Origin: Caulobacter sp.
Lineage (GTDB): Bacteria > Pseudomonadota > Alphaproteobacteria > Caulobacterales > Caulobacteraceae
Direction: 5' to 3'
DNA length: 64,000 bases
Assembly: GCF_017744445.1 (NCBI RefSeq)
Contig: NZ_JAGIBH010000015.1
Span: 58,030 to 122,029 of the forward strand
Positions within the stretch are counted from its first letter, which is position 1. Each line of letters opens with the position of its first letter. Positions 40,374 through 48,008 of the stretch are shown piece after piece. The notes beneath the pieces are model-generated. The model was not told the DNA's origin, made no database searches, and saw only the letters and a program-made list of their open reading frames with translations. A program made the position numbers and the translations under genes.

Positions 40374-41443
40374 CTCTCGTGACTGAACAGAACCCGCTGG
40401 GCCTCGACGGCTTCGAGTTCGTCGAGTTCACCAGCCCCGATCCGGCGGCCATGATCGGCCTGATCGAGCAGCTGGGCTTCGTCGCCGCCAGCAAGCACCC
40501 GACCAAGGCCGCGACCCGCTACAAGCAGGGCCGCATCAACCTGATCGTCAATCAGGAGACGGCCGGCCAGGTCGCCGACTTCCGCGAGGCCCACGGTCCG
40601 TCGGCCAACGGCATGGCCTTCCGCGTCGAGAACGTCGAGCAGGCCTATGCCGACGCCCTGGCGCGCGGCGCCAAGGCCGCCGACGCCTCGCGCTCGCTGC
40701 TGGGTTCGGACGCCAAGGTGCTGGAAGGCATCGGCGGCAGCTTGCTGTACCTCGTCGACCGCTATGGCGACGGCGGCACCATCTATGACAGCTGGGAACA
40801 GGTTCCGGGCGCGGCCCTGGACGAGGCCAAGAACAATGTCGGTCTGGACCTGCTCGACCACCTGACCCACAACGTCAAGCGCGGCCAGATGCGCACCTGG
40901 TCGACCTTCTACAACCAGGTCTTCGGCTTCGAGGAGCAGAAGTACTTCGACATCAAGGGCCAGGCCACGGGCCTGTTCAGCCAGGCGATGATCGCGCCCG
41001 ACAAGGCCATCCGCATCCCGCTGAACGAGAGCCAGGACGACAAGAGCCAGATCGAGGAGTTCATCCGCCAGTACAACGGCGAGGGCATCCAGCACCTGGC
41101 CCTGACCACGGACGACATCTACGGCACGGTCGAGAAGCTGCGCGCTCGCGGCGTGAAGCTGCAGGACACCATCGAGACCTATTACGAGCTGGTCGACAAG
41201 CGCGTCCCGGGCCACGGCGAGGACCTGGAGCGCCTGAAGAAGAACCGCATCCTGCTGGACGGCAATGTCGGCGAGGAAGGCCTGCTGCTGCAGATCTTCA
41301 CCGAGAACCTGTTCGGTCCGATCTTCTTCGAGATCATCCAGCGCAAGGGCAATCAGGGCTTCGGCAACGGCAACTTCCAGGCCCTGTTCGAGAGCATCGA
41401 GCTGGACCAGATCCGCCGTGGGGTGATCACGGTCGAGGCGTAG
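40370..41443 (+). CDS. hppD: 4-hydroxyphenylpyruvate dioxygenase
   Basis: A 357-aa Fe(II) enzyme turning 4-hydroxyphenylpyruvate into homogentisate. The two vicinal-oxygen-chelate halves are present, and the metal triad reads H164 (LLDHLTHNV), H242 (GIQHLALTT) and E321 (FFEIIQRKG). The C-terminal helix has GFGNGNFQALFESIE. The start overlaps the aminotransferase stop, confirming one operon. Confidence 0.97.
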   Translation: MTLVTEQNPLGLDGFEFVEFTSPDPAAMIGLIEQLGFVAASKHPTKAATRYKQGRINLIVNQETAGQVADFREAHGPSANGMAFRVENVEQAYADALARGAKAADASRSLLGSDAKVLEGIGGSLLYLVDRYGDGGTIYDSWEQVPGAALDEAKNNVGLDLLDHLTHNVKRGQMRTWSTFYNQVFGFEEQKYFDIKGQATGLFSQAMIAPDKAIRIPLNESQDDKSQIEEFIRQYNGEGIQHLALTTDDIYGTVEKLRARGVKLQDTIETYYELVDKRVPGHGEDLERLKKNRILLDGNVGEEGLLLQIFTENLFGPIFFEIIQRKGNQGFGNGNFQALFESIELDQIRRGVITVEA

Positions 41444-41570
41444 GCCTTTCGATCGGGGAGGGAGGATGCTTACCTCTCTCCCGTCTTCCCGGCGCCACGG
41501 GTCGCGTTTCACGCGCCCGAGCGTAAACTCCACCCGGGACCCAGGTGAAACCCACGAACCGCCCAGGATG

Positions 41571-41600
41571 GATCTGGGCCCCGGCTTTCGCCGGGGAAAC
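41571..41600. repeat. Single arm of the type B repeat before hmgA
   Basis: GATCTGGGCCCCGGCTTTCG followed by CCGGGGAAAC matches one arm of the repeats at 9023-9155 and 15746-15836. No inverted partner was found nearby. It lies in the 190-base gap between hppD and hmgA, and a longer in-frame extension of hmgA would read through it, which argues for the downstream start. Confidence 0.85.
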
Positions 41601-41633
41601 GGCGTGGGGAGGAAACGAGAGATTCCGAACCGC

Positions 41634-42920
41634 ATGACCGACGCGCTCAAATACCAAACCGGCTTCGGCGCCCACTTCGCCACCGAGGCCGTGGCCGGCG
41701 CTTTGCCGATCGGCCAGAACTCGCCGCAGCGGGTTCCGTTCGGGCTGTATGCCGAGCAACTGTCCGGCACGGCCTTCACCGCCCCGCGCCATGAAAACAA
41801 GCGCAGCTGGCTCTACCGCCTGCGGCCCAGCGCCGGGCACGGGGCCTACCAGCCCTACGCGCAAGCCAAGCTGGCCAGTGGTCCGTTCGAAGGGCCCGTG
41901 ACCCCCAACCGCCTGCGCTGGGACCCGATCGCCATTCCCGCCGAGCCGACCGACTTCGTCGACGGCCTGGTCACTCTGGCCGGCAACGGCGACGTGGCGA
42001 CCCAGAACGGCCTGGGCGTGCACGTCTATGTCGCCAACGCCTCGATGGTGAACCGGGTGTTCTACGACGCCGACGGCGAGTTGCTGATCGTGCCGCAGCA
42101 GGGCGTGCTGACCCTGGTCACCGAGCTGGGCGTGCTGAAGGCCGGTCCCGGTCACATCGCGGTGATCCCGCGCGGCGTGCGCTTCCGCGTCGAGCTGGAC
42201 GGCCCGTCGCGCGGCTATGTCTGCGAGAACTACGGCGCGGCGTTCAAGCTGCCGGACCTGGGGCCCATCGGCTCCAACGGCCTGGCCAATCCGCGTGACT
42301 TCGAGACCCCTGTGGCGGCCTTCGAGGACGTGGATACGCCGACCCTGGTGATTCAGAAGTTCCAGGGCCAGCTGTGGGCCGCCGCGTGGGACCACAGCCC
42401 GCTGGACGTGGTGGCCTGGCACGGCAACCTCGCGCCCTACCGCTACGACCTGTCGCGCTTCAACACGATCAACACGGTCAGCTTCGACCATCCCGATCCG
42501 TCGATCTTCACGGTCCTGACCTCGCCCAGCGAGATCCCGGGCACGGCCAATTGCGACTTCGTGATCTTCCCGCCGCGCTGGATGGTGGCCGAGCACACGT
42601 TCCGCCCGCCGTGGTTCCACCGCAACGTGATGAGCGAGTTCATGGGCCTGATCCACGGCGCCTATGACGCCAAGGAAGGCGGCTTCGTCCCCGGCGGCGC
42701 CAGCTTGCACAACTGCATGAGCGACCACGGCCCCGACGTCGCCAGCCACCACAAGGCCACCGAGGCCCAGCTGGCCCCGCACAAGATCGACGGGACCATG
42801 GCCTTCATGTTCGAAAGCCGCTGGGTGATCCGGCCCACCAAGTTCGCGCTGGAGACTTCCGCGCTTCAGGGTGACTATGACGCGTGCTGGACGGGCTTTC
42901 CCAAAGCCCGCCTGCCGTAA
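41634..42920 (+). CDS. hmgA: Homogentisate 1,2-dioxygenase
   Basis: A 428-aa cupin-type Fe(II) dioxygenase that opens the homogentisate ring to maleylacetoacetate. Typical blocks are YQTGFGAHFATEA, ENKRSWLYRLRPS, HIAVIPRGVRFRV, FPPRWMVAEHTFRPPWFHRN (with metal-binding H and E residues following in MSEFMGLI) and the terminal W-x-x-RPT. The chosen ATG gives a family-like N-terminus. Confidence 0.96.
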   Translation: MTDALKYQTGFGAHFATEAVAGALPIGQNSPQRVPFGLYAEQLSGTAFTAPRHENKRSWLYRLRPSAGHGAYQPYAQAKLASGPFEGPVTPNRLRWDPIAIPAEPTDFVDGLVTLAGNGDVATQNGLGVHVYVANASMVNRVFYDADGELLIVPQQGVLTLVTELGVLKAGPGHIAVIPRGVRFRVELDGPSRGYVCENYGAAFKLPDLGPIGSNGLANPRDFETPVAAFEDVDTPTLVIQKFQGQLWAAAWDHSPLDVVAWHGNLAPYRYDLSRFNTINTVSFDHPDPSIFTVLTSPSEIPGTANCDFVIFPPRWMVAEHTFRPPWFHRNVMSEFMGLIHGAYDAKEGGFVPGGASLHNCMSDHGPDVASHHKATEAQLAPHKIDGTMAFMFESRWVIRPTKFALETSALQGDYDACWTGFPKARLP

Positions 42921-42947
42921 CCAGAACAGAAGTAAGAGGAAGCGCTG

Positions 42948-43955
42948 ATGAAGCTCGCGTCTCTCAAGGGCGGTCGTGACGGCCGGCTGGTGGTGGTCTC
43001 CAACGACCTGGCCTGGTTCACCGACGCCGGGACCATCGCGCCGACCCTGCAGGCCGCGCTGGACGACTGGCAGCGCTGCGGGGTGATGCTGGCGGGCCTG
43101 GCCGAGAGCCTCGAGCATGGCGGCGTGCCCAAGGAGCGCTTCCACGAGCACGACGCCGCAAGCCCGCTGCCGCGCGCCTTCCAGTGGGTCGATGGCTCGG
43201 CCTACGTCAATCACGTGCAGCTGGTGCGCCAGGCGCGCGGCGCCGAGATGCCAGAGAGCTTCTGGACCGATCCGCTGATGTACCAGGGCGCGTCGGACGG
43301 CTTCCTGGCCCCCCGCGATCCGATCCCGCTGGGCGACGCCTCGTGGGGCTGCGACCTGGAGGGCGAGGTCGCCGTGATCGTCGACGACGTGCCGCAGGGC
43401 GCGACGCGCGAGGAGGCCCTGGAGGCCATCCGCCTGGTCATGCTGTGCAATGACGTCAGCTTGCGCAACCTGATCCCGGCCGAGCTGGGCAAGGGCTTCG
43501 GTTTCGTGCAGTCCAAGCCGCACAGCGCCTTCTCGCCGGTGGCGGTGTCGCCCGACACGCTGGGCGACGCCTGGAAGGACGGCAAGCTGCACGGCGCGCT
43601 GCTGGTCGAGCTGGACGGCAAGGACTTCGGCCGCGCCGACGCCGGGGTCGACATGACCTTCGACTTCGGGACCCTGGTGGCCCACGCCGCCAAGACCCGA
43701 TCCTTGAGCGCCGGCACCATCGTCGGCTCGGGCACGGTGAGCAACCGTGGCGAGGACGGCGGCCCCGGCAAGCCGATCAGCGACGGCGGCGTCGGCTATT
43801 CGTGCCTGGCCGAGCTGCGCACGGTCGAGACCATCCTGACGGGCGCGGCCAAGACGCCGTTCCTGCTGGGCGACGACACCATCCGCATCGAGATGAAGGA
43901 CGCCAAGGGCCACTCGATCTTCGGCGCCATCGAACAGACGGTCGAGCGGGTTTGA
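42948..43955 (+). CDS. Fumarylacetoacetate hydrolase family protein
   Basis: A 335-aa FAH-fold protein, probably fumarylacetoacetase, the last step of tyrosine breakdown, giving fumarate and acetoacetate. It has DPLMYQGASDGFL, the acidic metal motif GCDLEGEVAVIVDD, CNDVSLRNLIP and GSGTVSNRGEDGG. AAGTAAGAGGAAG precedes the ATG 28 bases after hmgA. No maleylacetoacetate isomerase gene lies between these two. Confidence 0.92.
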   Translation: MKLASLKGGRDGRLVVVSNDLAWFTDAGTIAPTLQAALDDWQRCGVMLAGLAESLEHGGVPKERFHEHDAASPLPRAFQWVDGSAYVNHVQLVRQARGAEMPESFWTDPLMYQGASDGFLAPRDPIPLGDASWGCDLEGEVAVIVDDVPQGATREEALEAIRLVMLCNDVSLRNLIPAELGKGFGFVQSKPHSAFSPVAVSPDTLGDAWKDGKLHGALLVELDGKDFGRADAGVDMTFDFGTLVAHAAKTRSLSAGTIVGSGTVSNRGEDGGPGKPISDGGVGYSCLAELRTVETILTGAAKTPFLLGDDTIRIEMKDAKGHSIFGAIEQTVERV

Positions 43956-44338
43956 GCGAAGAAGCCTCTGCCGTTGCCCGCATCTGGTCGACCCGGGCCG
44001 GGATCAATCTCGGCCCGCTGGACCTGATCCCCGACGGCAAGGCGCGGAACTACGTGCTGCAGATCGGCGAGGCGCGGTTCCACGGCTTCGTGGTGCGCAA
44101 GGGCGAGGCGGTGTTCGGCTATGTCGACCGCTGCCCGCACGCCGGCCTGCCGCTGGCCCAGGAGCTTGACCGCTACCTGACCCCGGACGGCGACTTGATC
44201 ATGTGCTCCTGGCACGGCGCGGTGTTCACGGTGGAGGAGGGGACCTGCGTCGGCGGCCCCTGCGTCGGCGCGCGGCTGTCGCCGTGGCCGGTGGAGGCGC
44301 TGGACGGGCGGGTCGTGACGGCCGCCCCGCCTCCCTAG
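43952..44338 (+). CDS. Rieske [2Fe-2S] protein
   Basis: A 128-aa stand-alone Rieske domain with cluster ligands C61-x-H63 (CPHAGLPL) and C85-x2-H88 (CSWHGAVF), and no partner domain. The TTG start overlaps the hydrolase stop. Related small ferredoxin-like proteins are common at the end of aromatic catabolic operons and may pass electrons to a dioxygenase or protect iron enzymes, but the partner here is unknown. Confidence 0.85.
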   Translation: MSEEASAVARIWSTRAGINLGPLDLIPDGKARNYVLQIGEARFHGFVVRKGEAVFGYVDRCPHAGLPLAQELDRYLTPDGDLIMCSWHGAVFTVEEGTCVGGPCVGARLSPWPVEALDGRVVTAAPPP

Positions 44339-44364
44339 CGAGAGACGGGGCAAGCCTTGGATCC

Positions 44365-45516
44365 TTAGAACAGGATCCCGGTTTCGATCAGCGCGCGGGT
44401 CTGGGACTTCTTGTCGCCATTGGCGCCCAGGCCCGAGCCGACGTCGTAGTCGTTCAGCTTGATGTAGGCGACCTCACCCCGGATGAAGAAGGCGCCCTTC
44501 TGGTAGGTGGGCGTCAGGGTCAGGGTCGTGGCCTTGCTGTCGGGACCGTACAGCAGGTTGGTCACGCCGTTTCCATCGGTCGAGATGTGTTCGGCGCGGG
44601 CGGCCAGCGAGACGTTTTCGTTGAAGCTGTACTTGCCCAGCACCGCCACGCCCGTGGTCGAGGCCTTTTCGGTGACGCCCAGCGCCGGCATCTTGGGGAC
44701 CTTGGTGTACTGGACGTACGGCATGATGGTCAGCGGGCCGTTGGTGTGGGTCCAGATCAGGTTGTAGATCTCGGAATTGTTCTGCAGCAGCGGCGTGGCC
44801 GAGGTCGCCTTGTCCGTCGCCTTGTCGAAATTGCCGCCGCCGGCGAAGGCGATCACGTTCTTGTCGTTGACGGCGTAGGACACCAGGGCCGACCCCCAGC
44901 TGTACTTGTCGGAATAGAAGCCGTCGTTCAGCGAGGCCGAGATGCTGAGCGGACCCGAGGCGTAGTTCACCTGGACGCCGCGGTTGATCAGGTTCTCCTG
45001 GTTCCACAGCTGGCCGCGAGTGATGTTGGCGTTCTGGAAGGTGAAGCTGTACTCGGCGCCGATCAGGGTGGGCAGCTTGCCGACCATGATCGAGACGTTC
45101 TCATTGGGGACGAACTTCACGAACGCCTGCGGCATGACGCCGAAGGTGTTCTTAGTGTTGTCGATGGCCTTGCCATAGGGCACGCCCACGGTCGGGAACG
45201 AATAGGCGCCGAACTGGGCGAAGAACTGGATCGGACCCTCGGTGGTCTGGACCATCACCTGAGCGTTCGAGAAGTCGACGCGAGACTTCTTGTCGCTGCC
45301 GGCCGCGCGGTCCTGCGTATAGCCGATGCCGCTGATGGCGCCGGTGACATAGACATTCTCGAACGGCCCGGCGTCGATCGAGCTGGGCTTGGGATTGGCG
45401 GCCAGCGGCCAGCTCATCGAGGGCGTGGTCATGGCTTGGGCGGAAGCCGACCCGGCCGCGGCCAGGGCGAGCATCATGGCGGCGCCGGCGAGGGCGGCGG
45501 TCTTGGCGTAGTTCAT
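44365..45516 (-). CDS. Outer-membrane beta-barrel porin (BBP2-like)
   Basis: A 383-aa protein with a signal peptide (NYAKTAALAGAAMMLALAAAGSASAQA). The mature sequence alternates short hydrophobic strands with polar loops (VYVTGAISGIGYTQDRAA, IQFFAQFGAYSFP, LTIMPYVQYTKVP) and ends with F, as usual for barrels recognised by BamA. It resembles the OmpL-like/BBP2 family of porins of unknown solute. GGGGAT lies before the ATG. It is convergent with the tyrosine operon, 27 bases from its end. Confidence 0.85.
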   Translation of the reverse strand: MNYAKTAALAGAAMMLALAAAGSASAQAMTTPSMSWPLAANPKPSSIDAGPFENVYVTGAISGIGYTQDRAAGSDKKSRVDFSNAQVMVQTTEGPIQFFAQFGAYSFPTVGVPYGKAIDNTKNTFGVMPQAFVKFVPNENVSIMVGKLPTLIGAEYSFTFQNANITRGQLWNQENLINRGVQVNYASGPLSISASLNDGFYSDKYSWGSALVSYAVNDKNVIAFAGGGNFDKATDKATSATPLLQNNSEIYNLIWTHTNGPLTIMPYVQYTKVPKMPALGVTEKASTTGVAVLGKYSFNENVSLAARAEHISTDGNGVTNLLYGPDSKATTLTLTPTYQKGAFFIRGEVAYIKLNDYDVGSGLGANGDKKSQTRALIETGILF

Positions 45517-45869
45517 CAGGCTATCCCCTTTAGACGACGACACCGTGGTCTTCCGGTCGAGCGGAAGGACGTGTCGAATGTCCAAAGGCTGAGACGTGAA
45601 CTGCCTTCAGCGAAGCATAGCGGCGCCGTGGTGCGCCTATATGCTGGTCTCAGATTAAATAATGAGCGCTTGGAAGCTCATTGGTTGAACATTTATACAT
45701 CAGAAAATTGAATGATTTCAAAGAATTGCTAGTTCGTATCGAAGTATGTCTTGGTTTTGGTCGTGTTTGCTGCGTTCCCGTGTCTGGGAGGTGGTGTGCG
45801 CCGCTTGACACCGCCACCCCGACCCACCCAGAAGCTGTGCCGTCAACCAAGCCGTGAGGGAGGCGTCCG
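45517..45869. other. AT-rich intergenic region between porin and small membrane protein
   Basis: No gene is seen in these 353 bases. The section 45640-45760 is clearly richer in A/T than its surroundings and contains ATGAGC-N8-GCTCAT at about 45662-45681, a candidate binding site for regulation of the porin. No recognisable promoter was fixed. Confidence 0.4.
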
Positions 45870-46049
45870 ATGGACAAGAAGGGTGGCGTGGGCTTCGTCC
45901 TGGGCGTCAGCGGCGGCATCATCTTCGGCGCGCTGATCGACAACATGGCCATCGGCCTGATCCTGGGCTTCGCCGTCGGCTTCGGCCTGATCAAGTTCGG
46001 CGGGAAGAAGAAGGCGGATCCGGAAAATCCGCCGTCGTCAGAAGCCTGA
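45870..46049 (+). CDS. Small glycine-rich membrane protein (59 aa)
   Basis: A short frame with AGGGAGG eight bases before the ATG. It encodes two hydrophobic stretches (GFVLGVSGGIIFGALID and AIGLILGFAVGFGLIKF) with glycine-zipper spacing and a charged tail (KKKADPENPP). It resembles small bacterial membrane proteins such as the glycine zipper family, but no family could be named. Codon use is as in neighbouring genes, which supports a real gene. The type C repeat starts four bases after the stop. Confidence 0.7.
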   Translation: MDKKGGVGFVLGVSGGIIFGALIDNMAIGLILGFAVGFGLIKFGGKKKADPENPPSSEA

Positions 46050-46052
46050 AAA

Positions 46053-46111
46053 CCCTCTCTCATAGAGAGAGGGAGGGGCCCGCCGCGAAGCGGTGGGAGG
46101 GTGAGAGGTTA
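46053..46111. repeat. Type C palindromic repeat, left copy of second cassette
   Basis: It is identical by eye to 18991-19048 (both begin CCTCTCTCATAGAGAGAGG). Its inverted partner is at 46713-46773. Together they enclose about 600 bases with a small DUF5808-like gene and a type E repeat. Confidence 0.92.
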
Positions 46112-46298
46112 CGATCTTTCGGGATTAAACGCCGCCGGACCATCTGGTGATGATAGGGGGCGGGGCGCGAGCTTTCGAAGCCGCCCTGAGCGATATGAAT
46201 CGCTATGCGGCTGGCGCCGAGCGCCGCGATTAACTGTCAGCTCGGGATGGGAAGCTGACGCTAGGTCTGGCAAAATCCGGCGGTTCGGAGATGTCGAG

Positions 46299-46481
46299 AT
46301 GAACGGTTGGTACGACGGTTTCGGCTTTTACCATGGGCCTGACGACCCTCGGCTTCTCGTTCCCAAACGTATTCCCGTGATGGGGTGGACGATTAACGTG
46401 TCGCACCCCCGCGCGCCTATCGTCGGGCTCGTGTTGGGAGGCGCGATCTTCGCGGCGATCCTGGCGAAGGTGTTTGCGTAG
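46299..46481 (+). CDS. DUF5808-like small membrane protein (60 aa)
   Basis: The protein has DDPRLLVPKRIPVMGWTINV, which matches my recollection of the DUF5808 pattern (DDPR-h-VPK, then GWT-h-N), followed by one C-terminal membrane helix (IVGLVLGGAIFAAILAKVF). The family is widespread and uncharacterised. The ATG at 46299 has a purine-rich leader (TCGGAGATGTCGAG). A longer frame continues upstream to 46101 through the repeat, but it looks non-coding. The gene lies inside a pair of inverted type C repeats. Confidence 0.6.
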   Translation: MNGWYDGFGFYHGPDDPRLLVPKRIPVMGWTINVSHPRAPIVGLVLGGAIFAAILAKVFA

Positions 46482-46503
46482 GCGGCATCCGCTTAGGTCG
46501 ACA

Positions 46504-46647
46504 ATGGGTGGAGAGCGGCCACCGCCGCAGGCCCCCACCTGACCGCTACGCGGTCGTCCGCCCCCAGAGGGGGCGGAAGGTGATCGCGCTCCTTCTTCCC
46601 CCTAAGGGGGAGGAGCGCGTCAGCGCGGGGGGGGCAAGTATGGGTCG
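46504..46647. repeat. Type E repeat, reverse copy
   Basis: It is the reverse complement of 37252-37395 with few changes over ~144 bases. It lies inside the area bounded by the two type C repeats, after the DUF5808-like gene. Confidence 0.92.
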
Positions 46648-46712
46648 AAAGTTGTCATCGACGTGCAGCCGATGCGTCGACATTGGGGTAGCGGACCGAC
46701 CGGCCAGCGGTG

Positions 46713-46773
46713 AACCCTCTCACCCTCCCACGCCTGCGGCGCGGGCCCCTCCCTCTCTCCATGAGAGAGGGTT
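46713..46773. repeat. Type C palindromic repeat, right copy of second cassette
   Basis: It faces 46053-46111. Differences from 19451-19511 are in the central loop (CGCCTGCGGCG) and a CCATGAG tip. From here to 47072 no gene is seen, only a short AGGCGGCC hairpin near 46799-46823 and the type F repeat. Confidence 0.9.
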
Positions 46774-46962
46774 TTCTCCGTCCCAGACAAAAGAACGGCC
46801 GCCTTCCAGGAGAAGAAGGCGGCCGAGTCATTGGGAGGAAACGCCCGAAAGGGCTGAGTTCCATATAGACGTTTGAAATCGATCTGACAACGTTGTCACG
46901 GAAATAATTTCGTGTAACGGTGAAATCGATTTTGAGGCTGAGTTTGGGGCTAACCCAAGCGC

Positions 46963-47059
46963 GTCATCCCGGCCGCAGCGAAGCGGAGAGCCGGGACCCA
47001 GGGGCCACGGCACTGCGCCGGCCCCTGGGTCCCGGGTCGGCTACGCCGCCCGGGATGAC
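46963..47059. repeat. Type F palindromic repeat, second copy
   Basis: It is related to 38954-39054, with GTCATCCCGG and CCGGGATGAC ends and the GGGACCCAGGGGC core. One arm holds CCGCAGCGAAGCGGAGAGC, as in the right arm of the other copy. It lies 14 bases from the ridA-like gene's stop and could end the amine oxidase operon transcript. Confidence 0.9.
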
Positions 47060-47072
47060 GAGGAGAGGGGTC

Positions 47073-47564
47073 TTACTTCTTCCGCGCCGCCTGGGCCTCG
47101 ATCTCGACCAGCATGCCGTCCTGGACCAGGGCGGTGATCTGGCTGGTGATGCGAGCCGGCTTGTTGGGCTGGGCTTCGGTGCCGAAGAAGGTCTTGTAGC
47201 CTTCCATCATGCCGGCGAAGTCCATCTTGCCGCCCTTGGCCGGGTCGCCGACCAGCAGCACGCGCATCATGACGACGTCGGCGAGGGTGGCGCCCTGGCT
47301 CTTCAGCGCGGCCTCGATGCGGCCGATGACGCCCAGGGTCTGGGTCTTGGTGTCGCCGAACTTGGCGACGCCCGTGGCCTTCTCGTCGATGACCGGCGGG
47401 GTCATGCCCGAGACGTAGATGGTGTCGTAGCCGGCCGGCACGGTGACGACGCTGGCGATCGGCGACTTGGGGTCGCCGCCGCGGACGATGTCCTGGGCGT
47501 GGGCGGCGGCGTCGAAGCCGGCGAGGGCGGCGACGCCAGCGGCCAGAGCGATGAGGCGTTTCAT
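47073..47564 (-). CDS. Exported RidA-family protein
   Basis: A 163-aa protein with a Sec signal peptide (RLIALAAGVAALAGFDAAAHAQ) and a RidA (YjgF/YER057c) domain: DTIYVSGMTP, TKTQTLGVIGRIEAALKSQG, DVVMMRVLLVGD and a terminal strand MLVEIEAQAA. Canonical RidA hydrolyses enamine/imine intermediates in the cytosol; the conserved arginine that binds the substrate carboxylate is most likely the R in VMMRVLL. Export to the periplasm and its place after an amine oxidase and a cytochrome c suggest it clears imines made there. Confidence 0.85.
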   Translation of the reverse strand: MKRLIALAAGVAALAGFDAAAHAQDIVRGGDPKSPIASVVTVPAGYDTIYVSGMTPPVIDEKATGVAKFGDTKTQTLGVIGRIEAALKSQGATLADVVMMRVLLVGDPAKGGKMDFAGMMEGYKTFFGTEAQPNKPARITSQITALVQDGMLVEIEAQAARKK

Positions 47565-47593
47565 GGTCTTCTCCCTTTGAGCGGTGCGAAAGA

Positions 47594-47986
47594 TCAGTGA
47601 GCCTGCAGGCCGCGCGCCTTGGCGGCGGCCTTGGCGGCGACGCGGGCCTTGGCGACATCGGCGGGCTGGACGGCCGCGCCCTTGTTGCCCCACGACGTGC
47701 GGACATAGGTCAGGATGGCCGACAGGTCGGCGTCGTTCAGGTCGTCCTTGAAGGCGGGCATGCCGGCGCGGCCGTTCAGCACGGTGGTGGTCAGCACCTG
47801 CGGCGGGCCTTGCACGAAGGGCGAGCCGGCCAGGGCCGGGAAGGCGCCCTTGACGCCCTTGCCGGTCACCTGGTGGCAGGCCGAGCAGTTGTCGTTGAAC
47901 AGCGACTTGCCGTCGGCGGAGGCGATCGCCGGAGCGGCGAGGCCGGCGACGAGTGACAGGGCGGCGAGACGATAGGCGAAGGTCAT
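47594..47986 (-). CDS. Periplasmic class I c-type cytochrome
   Basis: A 130-aa protein with a signal peptide (LAALSLVAGLAAPAIASA), one heme site C34-S-A-C-H38, and a probable axial methionine M76 in RAGMPAF. The C-terminal ~35 residues are a basic alanine-rich helix. It lies 22 bases after the amine oxidase gene in the same direction and is the likely electron acceptor for that enzyme. RidA follows after 29 bases. Confidence 0.9.
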   Translation of the reverse strand: MTFAYRLAALSLVAGLAAPAIASADGKSLFNDNCSACHQVTGKGVKGAFPALAGSPFVQGPPQVLTTTVLNGRAGMPAFKDDLNDADLSAILTYVRTSWGNKGAAVQPADVAKARVAAKAAAKARGLQAH

Positions 47987-48008
47987 TCTGTATCCCCGAA
48001 GTCTGCTC

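Noticed and set aside
41466..41633. 56-residue N-terminal extension of homogentisate dioxygenase
   Set aside because: It is read from a type B repeat arm and has no similarity to the enzyme family; ATG 41634 gives the normal N-terminus.
41427..43913. Open frame of ~830 codons antisense to hmgA and the fumarylacetoacetase gene
   Set aside because: Both plus-strand genes are unmistakable; the antisense product has only biased composition.
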